Of a stretch of DNA of 64,000 nucleotides, positions 24,946 to 38,276 are shown one piece after another. A model generated the notes under the pieces. It did not search any database. It was not told the DNA's origin and was given only the letters and a program-made list of their open reading frames with translations. Position 1 is the first letter of the stretch. Each line of letters starts with the position of its first letter. The stretch is from Anaeramoeba flamelloides (taxonomy: Eukaryota; Metamonada; Anaeramoebidae), in NCBI GenBank assembly GCA_027625915.1, contig JANTQA010000023.1:1054001-1118000 (forward strand). Reading direction: 5' to 3'. A program made the translations under genes and the position numbers.

Positions 24946-25609
24946 TTTTTTCTTTCTTTATTGAAATTTTTTTTCTTGATTTCATAGGCTTTTTATTTAA
25001 TTTTTTTGACTTTATTTTTATTTATTAATTTAAATTTATTTTTATTTGAGATTTTTGCATTTTTTTTTATAGATATTTTTTTAGACTATTTTAATCGTTT
25101 ATTATTAATACTAAAATAAAAAATTTGATTTTACAACAATTATACTTTTTTAGATCCTTTTCTATTTTTATTTTTATTTATATTGATGCTTTTATATGAG
25201 TTCCAAAAAATAGTCACTTTATCACAACTCAAAAATACAATTTATTTTTTATGTTACAGGGATTGAAATATAATACCTGAACCAATAAAAATATTTTAAA
25301 AGACATTTTTTAGGGTATATTTTTAAAATTCAATTTTTGTCAAATCACATTTGGATATATTTTTGAAGAGAATATTACAATTAATGAGAGTTTTTCATGT
25401 TTTTTAGATTTTTAAGTGGAGTTTTGGTCAAACAATGTAGAAAAATATTAAAAATTTACATTTTTTACCTTGACTGGAAATGGACTTTAATAATTTTGAT
25501 TCTATTCTGTGAAACTTTACTTGTTTTGGATTGGAGTATTTTATTTGTTTGTAATTTCTGTGGAAAATATTGAAACTTTTTTTAAATTATTTTTTTTTGA
25601 AATAAATTA

Positions 25610-25806
25610 CAGTCAGTTCCAGTTTTAAGACACAAACTTTCAACGAAATTTAAGGCACAATAAAAATCTCAAATTAGGTACAAAATTCAAATTCTAGTAA
25701 AAATAAATTGTAAAAAATGAAATTCCAAATTTTGTGCCTTAATTTGAGATTTTTTTTGTGCCTTAAATTTCGTTGAAAGTTTGTGCCTTAAAAGTGAAAC
25801 TGACTT
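25610..25806. mobile_element. 196-bp palindromic MITE, family A, copy 1
   Basis: The ends are CAGTCAGTTCCAGTTTTAAG and the inverted CTTAAAAGTGAAACTGACTT, with TA flanking both sides. The two halves pair almost throughout (AAATTTCGTTGAAAGTTTGT against its complement). The TA target duplication fits the mariner/Tc1 group. No gene. Confidence 0.8.
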
Positions 25807-26009
25807 TAGGCTTATGTAATATATTTTAGAATTTTGGCTCATATTTTGAAAAAATTATAATTTTGTAACCAATTAGACTTTTACAACTTGTTTTTTGTGT
25901 TTTAAATTTTATCCATAGCTTTGATGGTTAAAATTGGAGTTTGAAACAGCTTGTTAACAAGATTTAGTAATGATCATTTCAACATTTTGGATTTTCTACA
26001 ATAAACGTA

Positions 26010-26207
26010 CAGTCAGTTTCACTTTTAAGGCACAAACTTTCAACGAAATTTAAGGCACAAAAAAAATCTCAAATTAAGGCACAAAATTTGGAATTTCATT
26101 TTTTAAAATTTATTTTTACTAGAATTTGAATTTTGTGCCTTAATTTGAGATTTTTTTTGTGCCTTAAATTTCGTTGAAAGTTTGTGCCTTAAAAGTGAAA
26201 CTGACTG
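26010..26207. mobile_element. 196-bp palindromic MITE, family A, copy 2
   Basis: It is the cleanest copy: CAGTCAGTTTCACTTTTAAG at one end and its near-perfect inverse at the other, TA on both sides, arms of about 90 bp around a small centre (ACTAG). It lies only 203 bp from copy 1. Confidence 0.85.
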
Positions 26208-26732
26208 TAATAGGCACTACGAAACTCACAAAATACACCTTTTGATTGATCTTCACCATAATCATTAAAAATCATTAAAAACTTCCCTTACTATGAAAAT
26301 AATCAAGAAACTCTACAAAAATTTGAAAAAAATTCAATTTGACCAATTTTGAAATTTGATCATATAACCCAACCAAGTGGTTAAAGCAGATCCAACAACT
26401 GGTTACTTACCTTGTAAATTGGAAGTAATAACACTTTTCCATCACCAATTCTCAAAATTGTATTTTTTTAAAAAAATTCAATATTTTAAAATCAAGGCTT
26501 TCATTTGGTTCTATTAAGAAATTGAAAAAAATAATCTAATTTTTAAAATTCGAAACAATTTTGGATTATCCTTTCCACTTATTAGTTTTTTATAAAACTA
26601 AAATTAAAAATAAGTTTTGAAAAAAATAGTAATAAATTTATTATTAAAAAATTGTATTAATTTTTATTTAATAATTTTTTAAGAGTTACTAAATTTAATT
26701 TTTTTGAATTATTTGATTTATTATCTTTTCTC

Positions 26733-26736
<4 letters not shown>

Positions 26737-26770
<34 letters not shown>
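26737..26770. repeat. (TA)n microsatellite
   Basis: About 34 bases of alternating TA lie between CACCTT and AAGGT, so the whole block is palindromic. Confidence 0.9.
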
Positions 26771-26778
<8 letters not shown>

Positions 26779-26830
26779 TGGTAAATTTACCTTTTATTAT
26801 TATAAATTATTAAAAAGATAAGGCATTTTT

Positions 26831-29800
26831 TTAAAAATTTCCCAATAATTCTAATATTCTGTTCTGAAGGAGGGTAGTATTAGATTTAATTATTTTCATA
26901 TTTTCTTGGATATTTGTTTGTAATAAATCTATTATTGGCTGATGTTCTTTGAAATTATTCATTAATTCTTTTTGATCTTCATCAAGTTCTTTAGCAATTG
27001 TTAAGATTGAAATTTTTTGATCATGATTTTCTTGTCCTTTATTTAATTCAGAAATAGTTTCTGGGAGTTTTTTGACAGAAGCAGAAACATTAGACATCTT
27101 TTCCTGAATTTCACTCAGCTAAAGTTATTATAAAGTAATTAATTTTAAAAGTAATTGTGATTTTATATTTTGTTAAAATTGAAACATCAAAATATTATAA
27201 AAAATTTGTAATTGAAAATTAGAAATTGATTTAGTTATATTAAAATTTTGTAATATTTAATTGTAATATTTATATTTTGACATTTAATTTTATAATATTC
27301 CGATTTTGAAATTTAACTTTAGATTATAATTCCCTTTTTGTCATTTTGGCAAAAATCATTAGAATTTATATTTTTTATAATAAAATCCCTTTTAATATTT
27401 TTATTTTAATTTTATGTAAGCTAAATTTCAAAATTAGGGGCAAACTTTATTGATTGTTATTATTTTTTCGTTTTTCCTTTGTCGCTTTTAAAATATAAAA
27501 TGAAAACACTATATTTTTTTTATATTAATCTATATTGGTTATTTTATCTAAACACGTTAGTAAAATACCTTATTATTCAAAAAAATTACAATTTTCCAGA
27601 GTTTTTTACTGATGAAAAATCAGCCCCTATTTTTGAAATTAAGTTTATGGTTGTGCATTGAAAATAAGATGAAAAAAAATTGGTTTATTAACTGTAATTT
27701 AATTTCCTTACGATTTTACATTTAATCCTTTTTAAAAATATCTAAAAAATCTGAAATTTATAAAGGAATTAATAAAGCAAATTGAAAAAAAGTTGATCAA
27801 GAAAAAAATGTCAATTCCTATTAAATCTTTGATTAAATATAGCTTTTATATCAAAAAATAATATTTTAATTTTGAAAATATTAAATTTTTTTTTTTTGCT
27901 TCGTATTTTATATTTTTCCAAAATTAAAAATATCAAAAGGTTAAATTATCTTTAAAGTTCAGTTATTAATGTTTGTAGTTTTATTCAAGTCCAAGTTTTA
28001 CAACATTTTAAGAGGTAAATGGTAAAATTTTTGGTTTACATTTTTTGATTAGGAAATTATTGAAAATATTCAGAGTAATTTTTTTAATAATATACCACTT
28101 CATATAAGAATGGTGTATTAAAATTAAAATTTTAAAAAATTGTATAATACTTTTGATTTGATATTTAACATAACATCATTATTAAAACATAAAGTTAGAT
28201 GTTAAACACATTGAGAATAAATCTTAATGGATTGGCAGTGATTATAGATTTATCTAAAATCAAAGTATATGATCATTGAATGCATACCATACCAGTGTAA
28301 TATAGTTCAAATGGATCTTTTAAATACAAACTATTTTTCAAAATTTTTGACTCACTTTATAAAGTTATTGGAAGTGGTTTTGTTTCGTTTTATACCAGAT
28401 TCTTTTCAAAAAAATTTTCAATTTTTAGATCAGAATAATTTTGTCTAATTTTGCAAATTTTTGTTTTAATTTTTCTTTTTTTTTTTTTTTTCTTTTTGCT
28501 TTTTTTTTTCTTTTCTTTTTTTTTCTTACTTCCCCCTTAACTTTAATTTCAATTTCATTTTTTAATTTCAATTTTTGAAAGTCAAGTTGAAATTTTAAAA
28601 CTAACTTTGAAAATACCAATAAACATTAAAAAAAAATGAGACTGTGTAATGTCTTTTAACATGCATAAAATTACAAGTAAAAAAATCTTCTTGTTAAACT
28701 TTTTTCATCGAAAATTCATTAATAAAAATCTATAATGCTCATTTCAAGCATTGTGATTCCACAGGTCCGATATTTTTTAGGAATTTTGAGTTTTTTTGAC
28801 AAATTTTGTCCATTTTCATGATTTTTTATGTTCTGACACCTTTTTGTCACTTTTTTGACATTTTTTGATTTTTTTTGTCATCCTTTGAATTTTTTTGATA
28901 TTTTTTGACAAATTATGTCATCAAAAAAATTTTTCAAAAAAAATCAAACAAAAAAATTCAAAAATTGACAAAAAAATTTTTCAAAAGATATCTAATCAAA
29001 AATTGTCAAAAATTGACTGAAAAAAACAACAAAAATTGTCAAAAAAAAACAAAATTTCCAATCAAGGATTGTAAAAATTTTTATCAACATAAATAGTCAT
29101 AATTTATCAGAAGTTGATAAAAAAAAATCAAGAAATATCAAAAAAATTATTCAAAAAATTTCAAAAATTATCAGAAAAATTGAAAAAATTTGCAGAAAAA
29201 AAGCTACTTTATTTGAAAATAATCACAATAATTATTTTAAACTTTAAAAAATATAATTCATTTACTCAAAAAAGTATTCAAATCAATTTTTTCTTTTTGT
29301 TGAATAAAAAAATAAAGAGAAAAAGAACCAAAACAATCGAATTAAAAATTCTCCCGAAATACTTTATTAAAATCTGGAAAATTCAACTTAAAAAATAAAA
29401 AAATACTTTTTAATTTATTTATTTTTAATCAATAATTAATAACTCATTCTTAATTCATTCAGTGAATTGGTAACAACTTAAAGATTAAATCTAACAATAG
29501 ATTTTATTATTATTTCTCAATTTGTTTAAGATTACCAAACAAATAAAATAAATTCAAATTAATAAATCTAAATAATAATAAAAACAATAAACAATAGATA
29601 TTATTCAAATAACTGATTTTAAAAATAACCATTCATTTTTTATACTCTTATATTTGTAAAAAAAATATCGTCTAATCTTTTAATTTTCAAGAATTTAATA
29701 AATATTTATTAATAAATATAAATTATTACTTTTTTCTGAATCTTCAAAGATTCAATATTTGATTTATTTTTAATGTGTTTTTAAAATAATATTAAGGTTT

Positions 29801-32800
29801 CAGAGGTTATTTGTTCATTTAACTTCTCAGAAATGACTCAAAGTGAGATTTCTCAAAATAAAAATGATTTTGAAATTTTTTCGTTTTCTAAATTTAGATC
29901 CAAAAACTCAAACAAAAAAGGATCAGATCTTTTGACTGGAAATTTAATTGGGAAAAATGAACTCTTTTAAAAACAATAACTCATCTCTATAAAGTTGATA
30001 AATGAGTTTTTTATCAGATTTAATTGTATCCTTGTGTAAAATAATTACTCTATTACATTTGGGAGAACAATTATAATTTGGATTTACAATTCCCTTTAGA
30101 ATTAGCTTCTACCAAGGAGAAGACAAGATCAAAGTTTATTGTTATTGGGTGTAACAAAATTAGTACTGCATGATTCAAATGTACTTATGAATCTATTAAT
30201 GAAGTAGTAATATTTCTGGATCCACTTAAATTAAAAATACTTGCATTTGTTAAAATCCTAACAATTTCATAATAAAATCTGCATTTCTCCACTAATTTAA
30301 GCTTGAATTCTCAATTTTCAGACTCTGAAGTTACAAAATATCTTAAATTTGTGGTGAAATGTAGATTAATTACTAAAACAATTCATTTGTTTTGTAAAAT
30401 TATTAAATAATTAAATAATTCAACCAATATATATTTTTGACCAATTATTTCTGAAATATTCTAAATATATTAATGTTACAATTTGCTTAATCAAAAAGGA
30501 AATCAAGCTATGAGTTTTTGGGTTATTATCTTAATAGTTATTGAGTAAATCTTTGAAATTTAAAAATTGTTGACTATCTACTGTTTATTTAATAAAGCGT
30601 AGAGAAAAGTTGAATATATGTTTCAAAATTAAATGCGTGTTTTTTGTTCTAGAAGACCTATACATTAACCAATCAGAGAAACTGACAATAAACCCTAATT
30701 AAATATGGGATTGGTTTCTTAAAGCCCTAAAATTCAAAGAGAAATTAATAAAATGAAGGATCAAATTGGAAAAATTTATCTCAAAAAATAGAGTAAATTT
30801 TTAGGGAAACTTTTAATCAAAAAACAAAAAATTTCAAAAAAATTGAGATTATTATGGAAAATTTTCAACTAATTGCATTAATAATTTAAATTTTAATGAA
30901 AATATCAAGGAATTTACCTTCAAAATTGATTTGAACTTAGGTAATTTATTTAATAGATAATTGGATGTTGCCTTGGAATAAGAAAAAAAAAACATGATTA
31001 TATTTTGAAACATGGGTTATATTGTTGTGATCGACTTATTTTGGTCACTATAGTTACTTTTAGAAGTCCTAAATTTGAATTATTAAATAAGGAATGATAT
31101 TGTTTGAGTTTCTATTTTTTAAATTTTAGAATTTATTTTCAAAATTTAATCTCAAAATTGCAATTTTTTATAATGATCCTTAGAAAAAATGTAAGTATTT
31201 ATTGTTCAATAAGATTTATAATAGATTTTTAGAGTTATTTGAGCAATGGCTGACTAATGTCATTTACACCAAAATACAACATACTTTAATTATAGATAAA
31301 TCTAAACTGAAGCTAATTCCTTAAAAACATTAATTATTCCTGTGATAAGATAAATTGAACAAAATTTTAATTTGGCTTTCCAAAAAAAAAAACAGATTTA
31401 TTAAATTAACTAAATGTCTCAAACTTTTCCTTATTCAAACAAACTAAGATTAAATATTTAATACTCTTTTTGTGGTTTGGAACTTTGATAATTTATTTTT
31501 ATTCTTGGGATGTGTTTTTTTAGAAAGCGATTGAAAATTTTGATCTTTTGATTCTTCAATTCAGAATTTTAACAATGATGAAATGATATTGAGATAAAAG
31601 TTTTGGAAAGTGTTTTTTAAGGTTTACAAATGATCTTCAAGATTTCAAAAAGTAACAGTCTTAATTAATGTTACAAAAAAATAATTATTTTTTTCAGTAA
31701 AGTTTTTTAATAATTTGATCTTTTTACCAGTCATTGAAAATGCAAATAATTTCAAAAATACAAAGTATAGTGAATTAAAAACAAGTATTTTTTTTCGTTT
31801 CTGTTTTCTGGTGAGAAACGTTAAAAAAATTCATTTTTTTTACTTTCCTTTTTTTTCTTTTTTCTTTATTTTCAAAAATAGTGTCTCACTTCAAATTAAA
31901 ACCAATCAAAAAAGATCCAATTCCATTTAAATCTAGCATACAACCCAGCTAAAACGTTATTTAAAAACAAAAATAATAACAGGTGTAGCAGTTACACTAG
32001 AAACAACAGTATTACCCCAATAATAGTAATCGTAGTGTCAGATGTAATTGTCATTTTTTTCCTTTCTTTTCTCTACTTTCTTATTAGTTTTTTTTGCTTA
32101 GTTTTTGTGTTTGAGTTTTTTCTTTTTTTAAGGGAAAGTAACTCTTATTTATTTTTCTCCCAAAGGTAATAGAGTAATTATTTACACAAGAATACAATTA
32201 AACCCGTTAAACAAACTCATTTATCAACTTATGATAAATTAGTTATCATTTTTTAAAAGAGTTCATTTTCCCTAATTAAATTTCCAGTCAAAAGATCTGA
32301 TCCTTTTTTGTTTGAGTTTTTGGATCCAAAAGATAAAAGAAAAAATTTGAAGATTATTTTTAATATGAAGAAAGCTCACTTTGAGTCATTTCTGAGAAGT
32401 TAAATGAACAAATAACCTCTGAAACCTTAATATTATTTTAAAAACACAATAAAAATATATCAAATATTGAATCCTTGAAGATTCAGAAAAAATTGATTAT
32501 TTATTTTTATTAATAAATATTTACTGTTGAGAGAAAAATGTTGGACAGAGAAAAATAGTTGGACAGTAATTTTCATTGGGAACATTGCTGAAAATGATTT
32601 TTAATTTCGATCGTTTGTGAGATAACTAAAGAAAATAACAATAATCTACTTATTAGAATAAGGATTAATGTAATTCAACTTTTTCAAAAGCTTATCTCTT
32701 ATAATCTAAAGCAAGTTTAAAAATTACCATTTTCAGAATTAATAGTAAACTTTACCAAAACTTGGATTTTTGTTAAAAGAGCATGATCTACTTTAGTTGT

Positions 32801-35800
32801 CAACCACTCAAACGAGTATTCTACACAAACCACAGATTAATGAACTTGCAACACATTTAAACCTGGATTTATATAAAAGTCACCTAGTTATCAATAAGAT
32901 TTGATTTTCAATTCTACTAATGTTCCCAATTAAAAATGGTGTCCAAAATTTTTCTCCCAACAGTTATAATAATATATTTTTCAGTATTTTAAATTTAATA
33001 AATATCTTTCAAACGGATAACCAATTATTTTGACTATTAGGGAATCCTTTATTGATATAAATTGAAAAAAATATTATTTTTTTTGATTTTCCAATAATTA
33101 TCATCAGGAATTTTTTCTCTGTTTCAGTTTTATTAGATGAGTACAATGTTTTCAAAACTATTAGGTATTATCTATCAAAGTAAATAGAGGTTTTGATGAT
33201 AACATGCTTAATTGACGATAAAGTTACAAAAATCGCGATAATTTCCATCAAATCGCGATATATCAGAAAATCGCGATAATTATTAAAAAATCGTAATAAA
33301 TTCCAAAATATCGCGATTAAAAAGTAATCGCGATATAATAGTTGATGGGTTTTGGGCAAATTGAGAAATATTTATACAAAAAAATTTTTTTGATCAAGAA
33401 ATAGATTCGGTGAAAAAAGTCATTCTTTTAAAAAAATAACAAAAAAGATACTTGATCCAATCAAGGATCAGATCAAAGAGTTTTATTGTGTTTTCATTTG
33501 GTTTGGTTGTCAAATCTATCAATCCTTTAAGATCAACAACAATAAGAACTAAAGAGAAATAAATATTTTTTCAGTTAATCGTGGTGTTGTAAATTGAGTT
33601 GAATAAAAGACCTTCTAAAACCACCAACCCCTTATCTCGTTCTTTAAAGAATGTGTTCTTGGGTTAAAACATTTTCAATATTCTCCGAAAGCTAAAAGGA
33701 GTTGGATAACTCTTCAAAAGATTTCACAGTATCCTTGCCAGATTATCACCAATTATTAAGATTTTTATACAATTGTTGTCTTCTTGTTCTTTTTCTTCTT
33801 TGAGCATCTTTGAATTGAACAGAAAACACAATTAGAGTTTGGTGGTTTTTGTTTGATCGATCACCAATAAGACGGAAAATTATTCTTTATTCTTTTTGGT
33901 TATTTAAAATTGTGAATTGAACAACTCCATTTTAAGAAAACACAATCTATTATATATTCAAGTGCATTGTTGAAATGGGTAATTATTAATTTGATCATAA
34001 AATTCATTTGAGATTTGATATTTTGTTTAAAAAAAAATGAAAATAAAAAATTTTGTTTTTCCATGACAAACCAAACTCATTCCCTTTATAAAAGTTTTTT
34101 GTCTTTCAAAACTTCCAAACACTTGAAGACAATTCACAGCCCTTACAAACACTTTTTAACATTTATTAGGGGGGGGGGTGTTGTAAAAGTCTCAAGGTTT
34201 TGTAAAAGTCTCAAGGTTTTGTAAAAGTCAAGATATTTTTTAAAGGTAATTTCAAAAAAATAATTTTTCATTTTTTCGCGATAATGTGAATATCGCGATT
34301 TTATGATTTATCGCGATAAAGTTGGATTAATCGTGATTTTTTAATACCATCGCGATTTTATTGTTAATATCATTATGGTATATGTTATCATCAAAACCTC
34401 TAATATCTCCGAGTTGAATTAAACTATAATTAATTCTTCGGTTTATTTGTAATTTTTTACTTGAAAATACCTTTTTTCTAGACTAGAGACTTTTAAAAAA
34501 GGCGGTTATACTAGCAACAATAAATACAATAGTTCCATGAATTTAAAGTTCTGGAATTTTGATTATATTATGAATAAACTTTATTATTCAGGATGGAAGG
34601 TTAATTAACATTGTAGTTTTGTCTAACTTTTTTTTTTCAATTTTATTGTTTCATGCTAGTGAAGGGTACAATGAAATCTGACAATTAAACTCATTTATCA
34701 ACTTATGATAAATTAGTTATCATTTTTTAAAAGAGTTCATTTTCCCTAATTAAATTTCCAGTCAAAAGATCTGATCCTTTTTTGTTTGAGTTTTTGGATC
34801 TAAATTTAGAAAACGAAAAAATTTTAAAAAAATTTTGATTTTGAAGAAAGCTAACTTTTAGTAATTTATGATCTGTTTGTATGAACAAATAGCCTCTGAA
34901 ACTTTATCATTATTTTAAAAACACAATAAAAATATATCAAATATTGAATCCTTGAAGATTCAAAAAAAATTGATCATTTAATTTATTTTTAAATATTTAT
35001 CAATTTCTTGAAAATTAAAAGATTAAACAATATTTTTTTCCAAATATTAAGAGTATAAAAAATGAATGGTTATTATTAAAACCAGTTTATTTTAATAATA
35101 TCTATTGTTTATTTTTTTATTATTAATTTGAATTTGTTATATTTGAATTTATGTATATTTGTTTAAAAATCTTTAAAAAAAATTGAGAAATAATACCAAA
35201 GTCTTTTTCTAGACTTAATCTTTGTGTTATTACCAATCCACTGAATGAATTAAGAATGAGTTATTAATTATTGATTAAAAATAATCAAATTAAAAAGTAT
35301 TTTTTTTAGTTTATAAGTTGAATTTTCCAGGTTTTAATAAAGTATTTTGGGAGAATTTGTAATTTAATCGTTTGGTTCTTTTTCTCAGATTTTTTTATTC
35401 AATAAAAAGAAAAAATTGATTTATACTGTTTTTTGAATAAATATTTTATATTTTATTTTTTCAAGTTTAAAGAAATTATTATAATGATTTTGAAATTAAG
35501 TTGATTTTTTATACTGAGTTAATTTAAAACTAAACCCTAATTCAAAATTTTTAACACACCAAAATTCGATTTATGAAAAAAAACTTATTTAATCAATTCA
35601 AGAAGAAATACCAAATTAGAACCATTCTCTAATTTAAATGTTAACACTTGTTTATAAATTACAATCCTCACAAAACAATAAATAAATAATTATCAATACT
35701 AATAAATCATGGGTGTGTTAAAAATTTTGGAGAGAGCAAAACAAAAAAAAATATATTGGTAAATTTGTTGAAATTCTATTAGGAATATTGCTCGATCAAA

Positions 35801-38240
35801 TGGTTAGATACTACCAATTAATTTTATTTGGGTTCTTCTATTTGGAACATCTAAACTTTAACATAATATCAATTGTTCGAAAAAAATTTTGATCCAACAA
35901 AACCAGTTACGTAATTCAAAAAATAAAGGAAAGGAAAACAAAAAAACTAAAAGATGAAAAAATGATTTTCATATTTTACACAAAATCAAAATTAACTCTA
36001 ATTTGAATGCAATTGTATTATTGTGATTCTTTGGAAAATTTTAGCTGTGTGGAAAATTTTGAATTTTAGTTTATTTATTTTTCTCTTTAAATGAATATTT
36101 TGTCCACTTTCTTCATAAACAATAAGATTTCTTTATTCTTAGAACGAAAATATTTTTTTTTGAAACAATTGAGAAATAAGTTGGATTTTGTGCTTTTCAA
36201 AAAATAGAAAGATGGATCAAACTTTTCAAAACAATAATTCATTTCTGAAAAGAGTATTAAAAGTAAATTTGATATTGATAGTTCTCAGATTTTTACATTG
36301 TTTTTAAATTTCAAGATGTTATGATTTTTTTTTTGGGTTTGTTATTAAATTTACTATGTAAAGTTTTTTTTTTGGTTCATTTGCACCTCAATTGAAGTTC
36401 TCTTCGACACTTTTGAGGGCAGTGTTTACTCTATTTTATTTTTTAACGGAATAAACTAAATGATTACCAAACACCCAAAGGATTTGGTATATTTTAGTTC
36501 TTTTTTGTTTAAATTTCTTTTTCAAATATTTTTATCAAACTAATCCCAAACAAAGAATAATATTTCTAAGATTAAAGAAAAAGGATTTAATTATTGAATC
36601 AAAAAAACAGTTACTAAAAATTCAACACAAAATTAAAGTAAAATTTAGAATAAATTTAAAGTATGATTCCGAATTATTTTGAGTTTTCAATTTCATCGAA
36701 AATAAATAATTATCAAATCAAAACATCCAATAAATCGTTAATTTCTAAATAGAATTAAAAAAATCTCTGATTTACAAAATAAAAACGAAAATTAGATGAA
36801 TTAAATGACAATATGAATTTAAATTCATTTTGGAAATTCTTTAGAAATAGGAAGTAATTTTTTTCTCTAAAAAAATCAAAACAAAGGCCTATCCATTCAA
36901 AATTAATAATAAAACTCAAGTAAAGAAGAAGTAATTGTATCAAATTTTACAAGTAAAATCAAGTAATAAAAGGTTTTTCTTTTATTTTTAATTGATCAAT
37001 TTTTTCATTTTTTTGTTTTCCATTTTTTAATTGAATGATAAATATATTTATACTAGGATATCTGATAACTCTCATATTTATTAAAATTTTAATACATTTA
37101 GTTAAAGAAATGATTTGATGAATTCAGTTTCGTCTAAACAATGGCACTCAAAATTGGCAAAAAGGTAATTCCTTAATTTTTTACATTTTATTCTATTTTA
37201 ACATATAATAAAATCTTATTTCGGGAATATTTCAAAAAAAAAAACAAATTAAAGATGAATTGATGTGGATGTGCAAATGGGCTATATTGTATGATAATAT
37301 TGGTATCAAATTTTTTATTTATTATGATTAATATTTTTTTCTTTTTCTTTTCTTTTTTTCTTTGATTTGATATTTTTTGTTTTTTTTTCTTTGATAATTT
37401 TTTACTAAATTTGAAAAATAAAAAATGATATTTTATGATTGATAATTTTTGATATTTTTTGTTTGATATTTTTTGATTTTTTTTGTCAAATTTTTTATGA
37501 TATTTTTTGTCGACATATTTTGTCAATCAAAAAGGTGTCATAATTTATTTAGATGAGTTTTTTTGACAAATCTCATGATAATTTTTGATATTTTTTGTCA
37601 ATTTTTTTTGTCATTTTTTGAAAATTTTTGTCTGCTTTTTTTGTCATTTTTTGACAATTCATGACAAAAATTTGTCGGACCTGTGGATCACTATTTTTTT
37701 TTTTCAGTTTTATTTTTTAAAATTTTTAAAATCTCAGGTTTTTTTATATTTAGAATGATTTAAAAGTGAATTGTTAATCAGATTTTTTCATTAGTTGTTC
37801 TTGAATACTAAAGGATACATTTTTTTTTTTCAATTTATTATTTCAGGTGAGCCACAATTTTTGAAATAAAGTTTATTAGAACTATTATTTAACAATGAAT
37901 TATTGGGTTTGTTAGTAACGATCACAATAAAAAATTATCATTTTGAAAATTTTTTTAATTACTTGGCAAATCTAAAAATAGAAACCAAAATGATAGTCTT
38001 TCCATAGTTAAAAATTCATCTTAAGAGCTTCCCAATATTTTGAACCTCAAAAAGTAACTATTTTTTTCATTTTTTAATTCCAAAGATTTCCAAAATAATT
38101 ATTAACTTTGTGAAAAACCTAAAAATTGAAAAACTTTCTTTTGATTTTTATGAAACTAGTGATTTTATCAATATATTTTCAATTTTTGAAAATTATTTTT
38201 CAAAATATTCTATTAGTCAATTATTTAGTTTTTTTAAAAG

Positions 38241-38276
<36 letters not shown>

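Larger units (their letters stand above)
24946..26830. other. Spacer with paired palindromic elements
   Basis: It holds two family-A palindromes (25610-25806 and 26010-26207) and a TA microsatellite at 26737-26770. The rest is AT-rich and includes the 3' flanks of two convergent genes. No coding frame is supported. Confidence 0.5.
28759..37686. mobile_element. 8.9-kb element with CCACAGGTCCGA ends, in the dynamitin intron
   Basis: The termini are CCACAGGTCCGA (28759-28770) and its exact inverse TCGGACCTGTGG (37675-37686). Just inside each end, about 300-350 bp (28785-29100 and 37340-37675) repeat short TTTTTTGACA/TGTCAAAAAA-type motifs in both orientations, as expected for transposase-binding arrays. 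The interior has no long reading frame. It contains family-E repeat copies at about 29215-30080, 32110-32523 and 34682-36350, the MITE at 32524-32963, the family-B element at 33187-34400, and H2 at 35527-36064. No clear target-site duplication could be set because the flanks GTGATT and ATCAC are themselves palindromic. Confidence 0.65.
28330..37868. mobile_element. Element D, copy 4, split by an 8.9-kb insertion
   Basis: The left part (28330-28758) begins TTTTTCAAAATTTTTGACTC, and the right part (37687-37868) ends GTGAGCCACAATTTTTGAAA. Joined, they make about 610 bp collinear with D1, D2 and D3. The break lies at the internal GTGACTCAC motif of the family. Confidence 0.65.

Noticed and set aside
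28425-29398. Lys/Phe-rich frames near the left end of the 8.9-kb element
   Set aside because: They are translations of poly-A/T and TTTTTTGACA repeats without protein-like composition.
28759-37686. Polinton/Maverick or other virus-like element
   Set aside because: The terminal repeats are only 12 bp long and no polymerase, integrase, protease or capsid-like frame is present.
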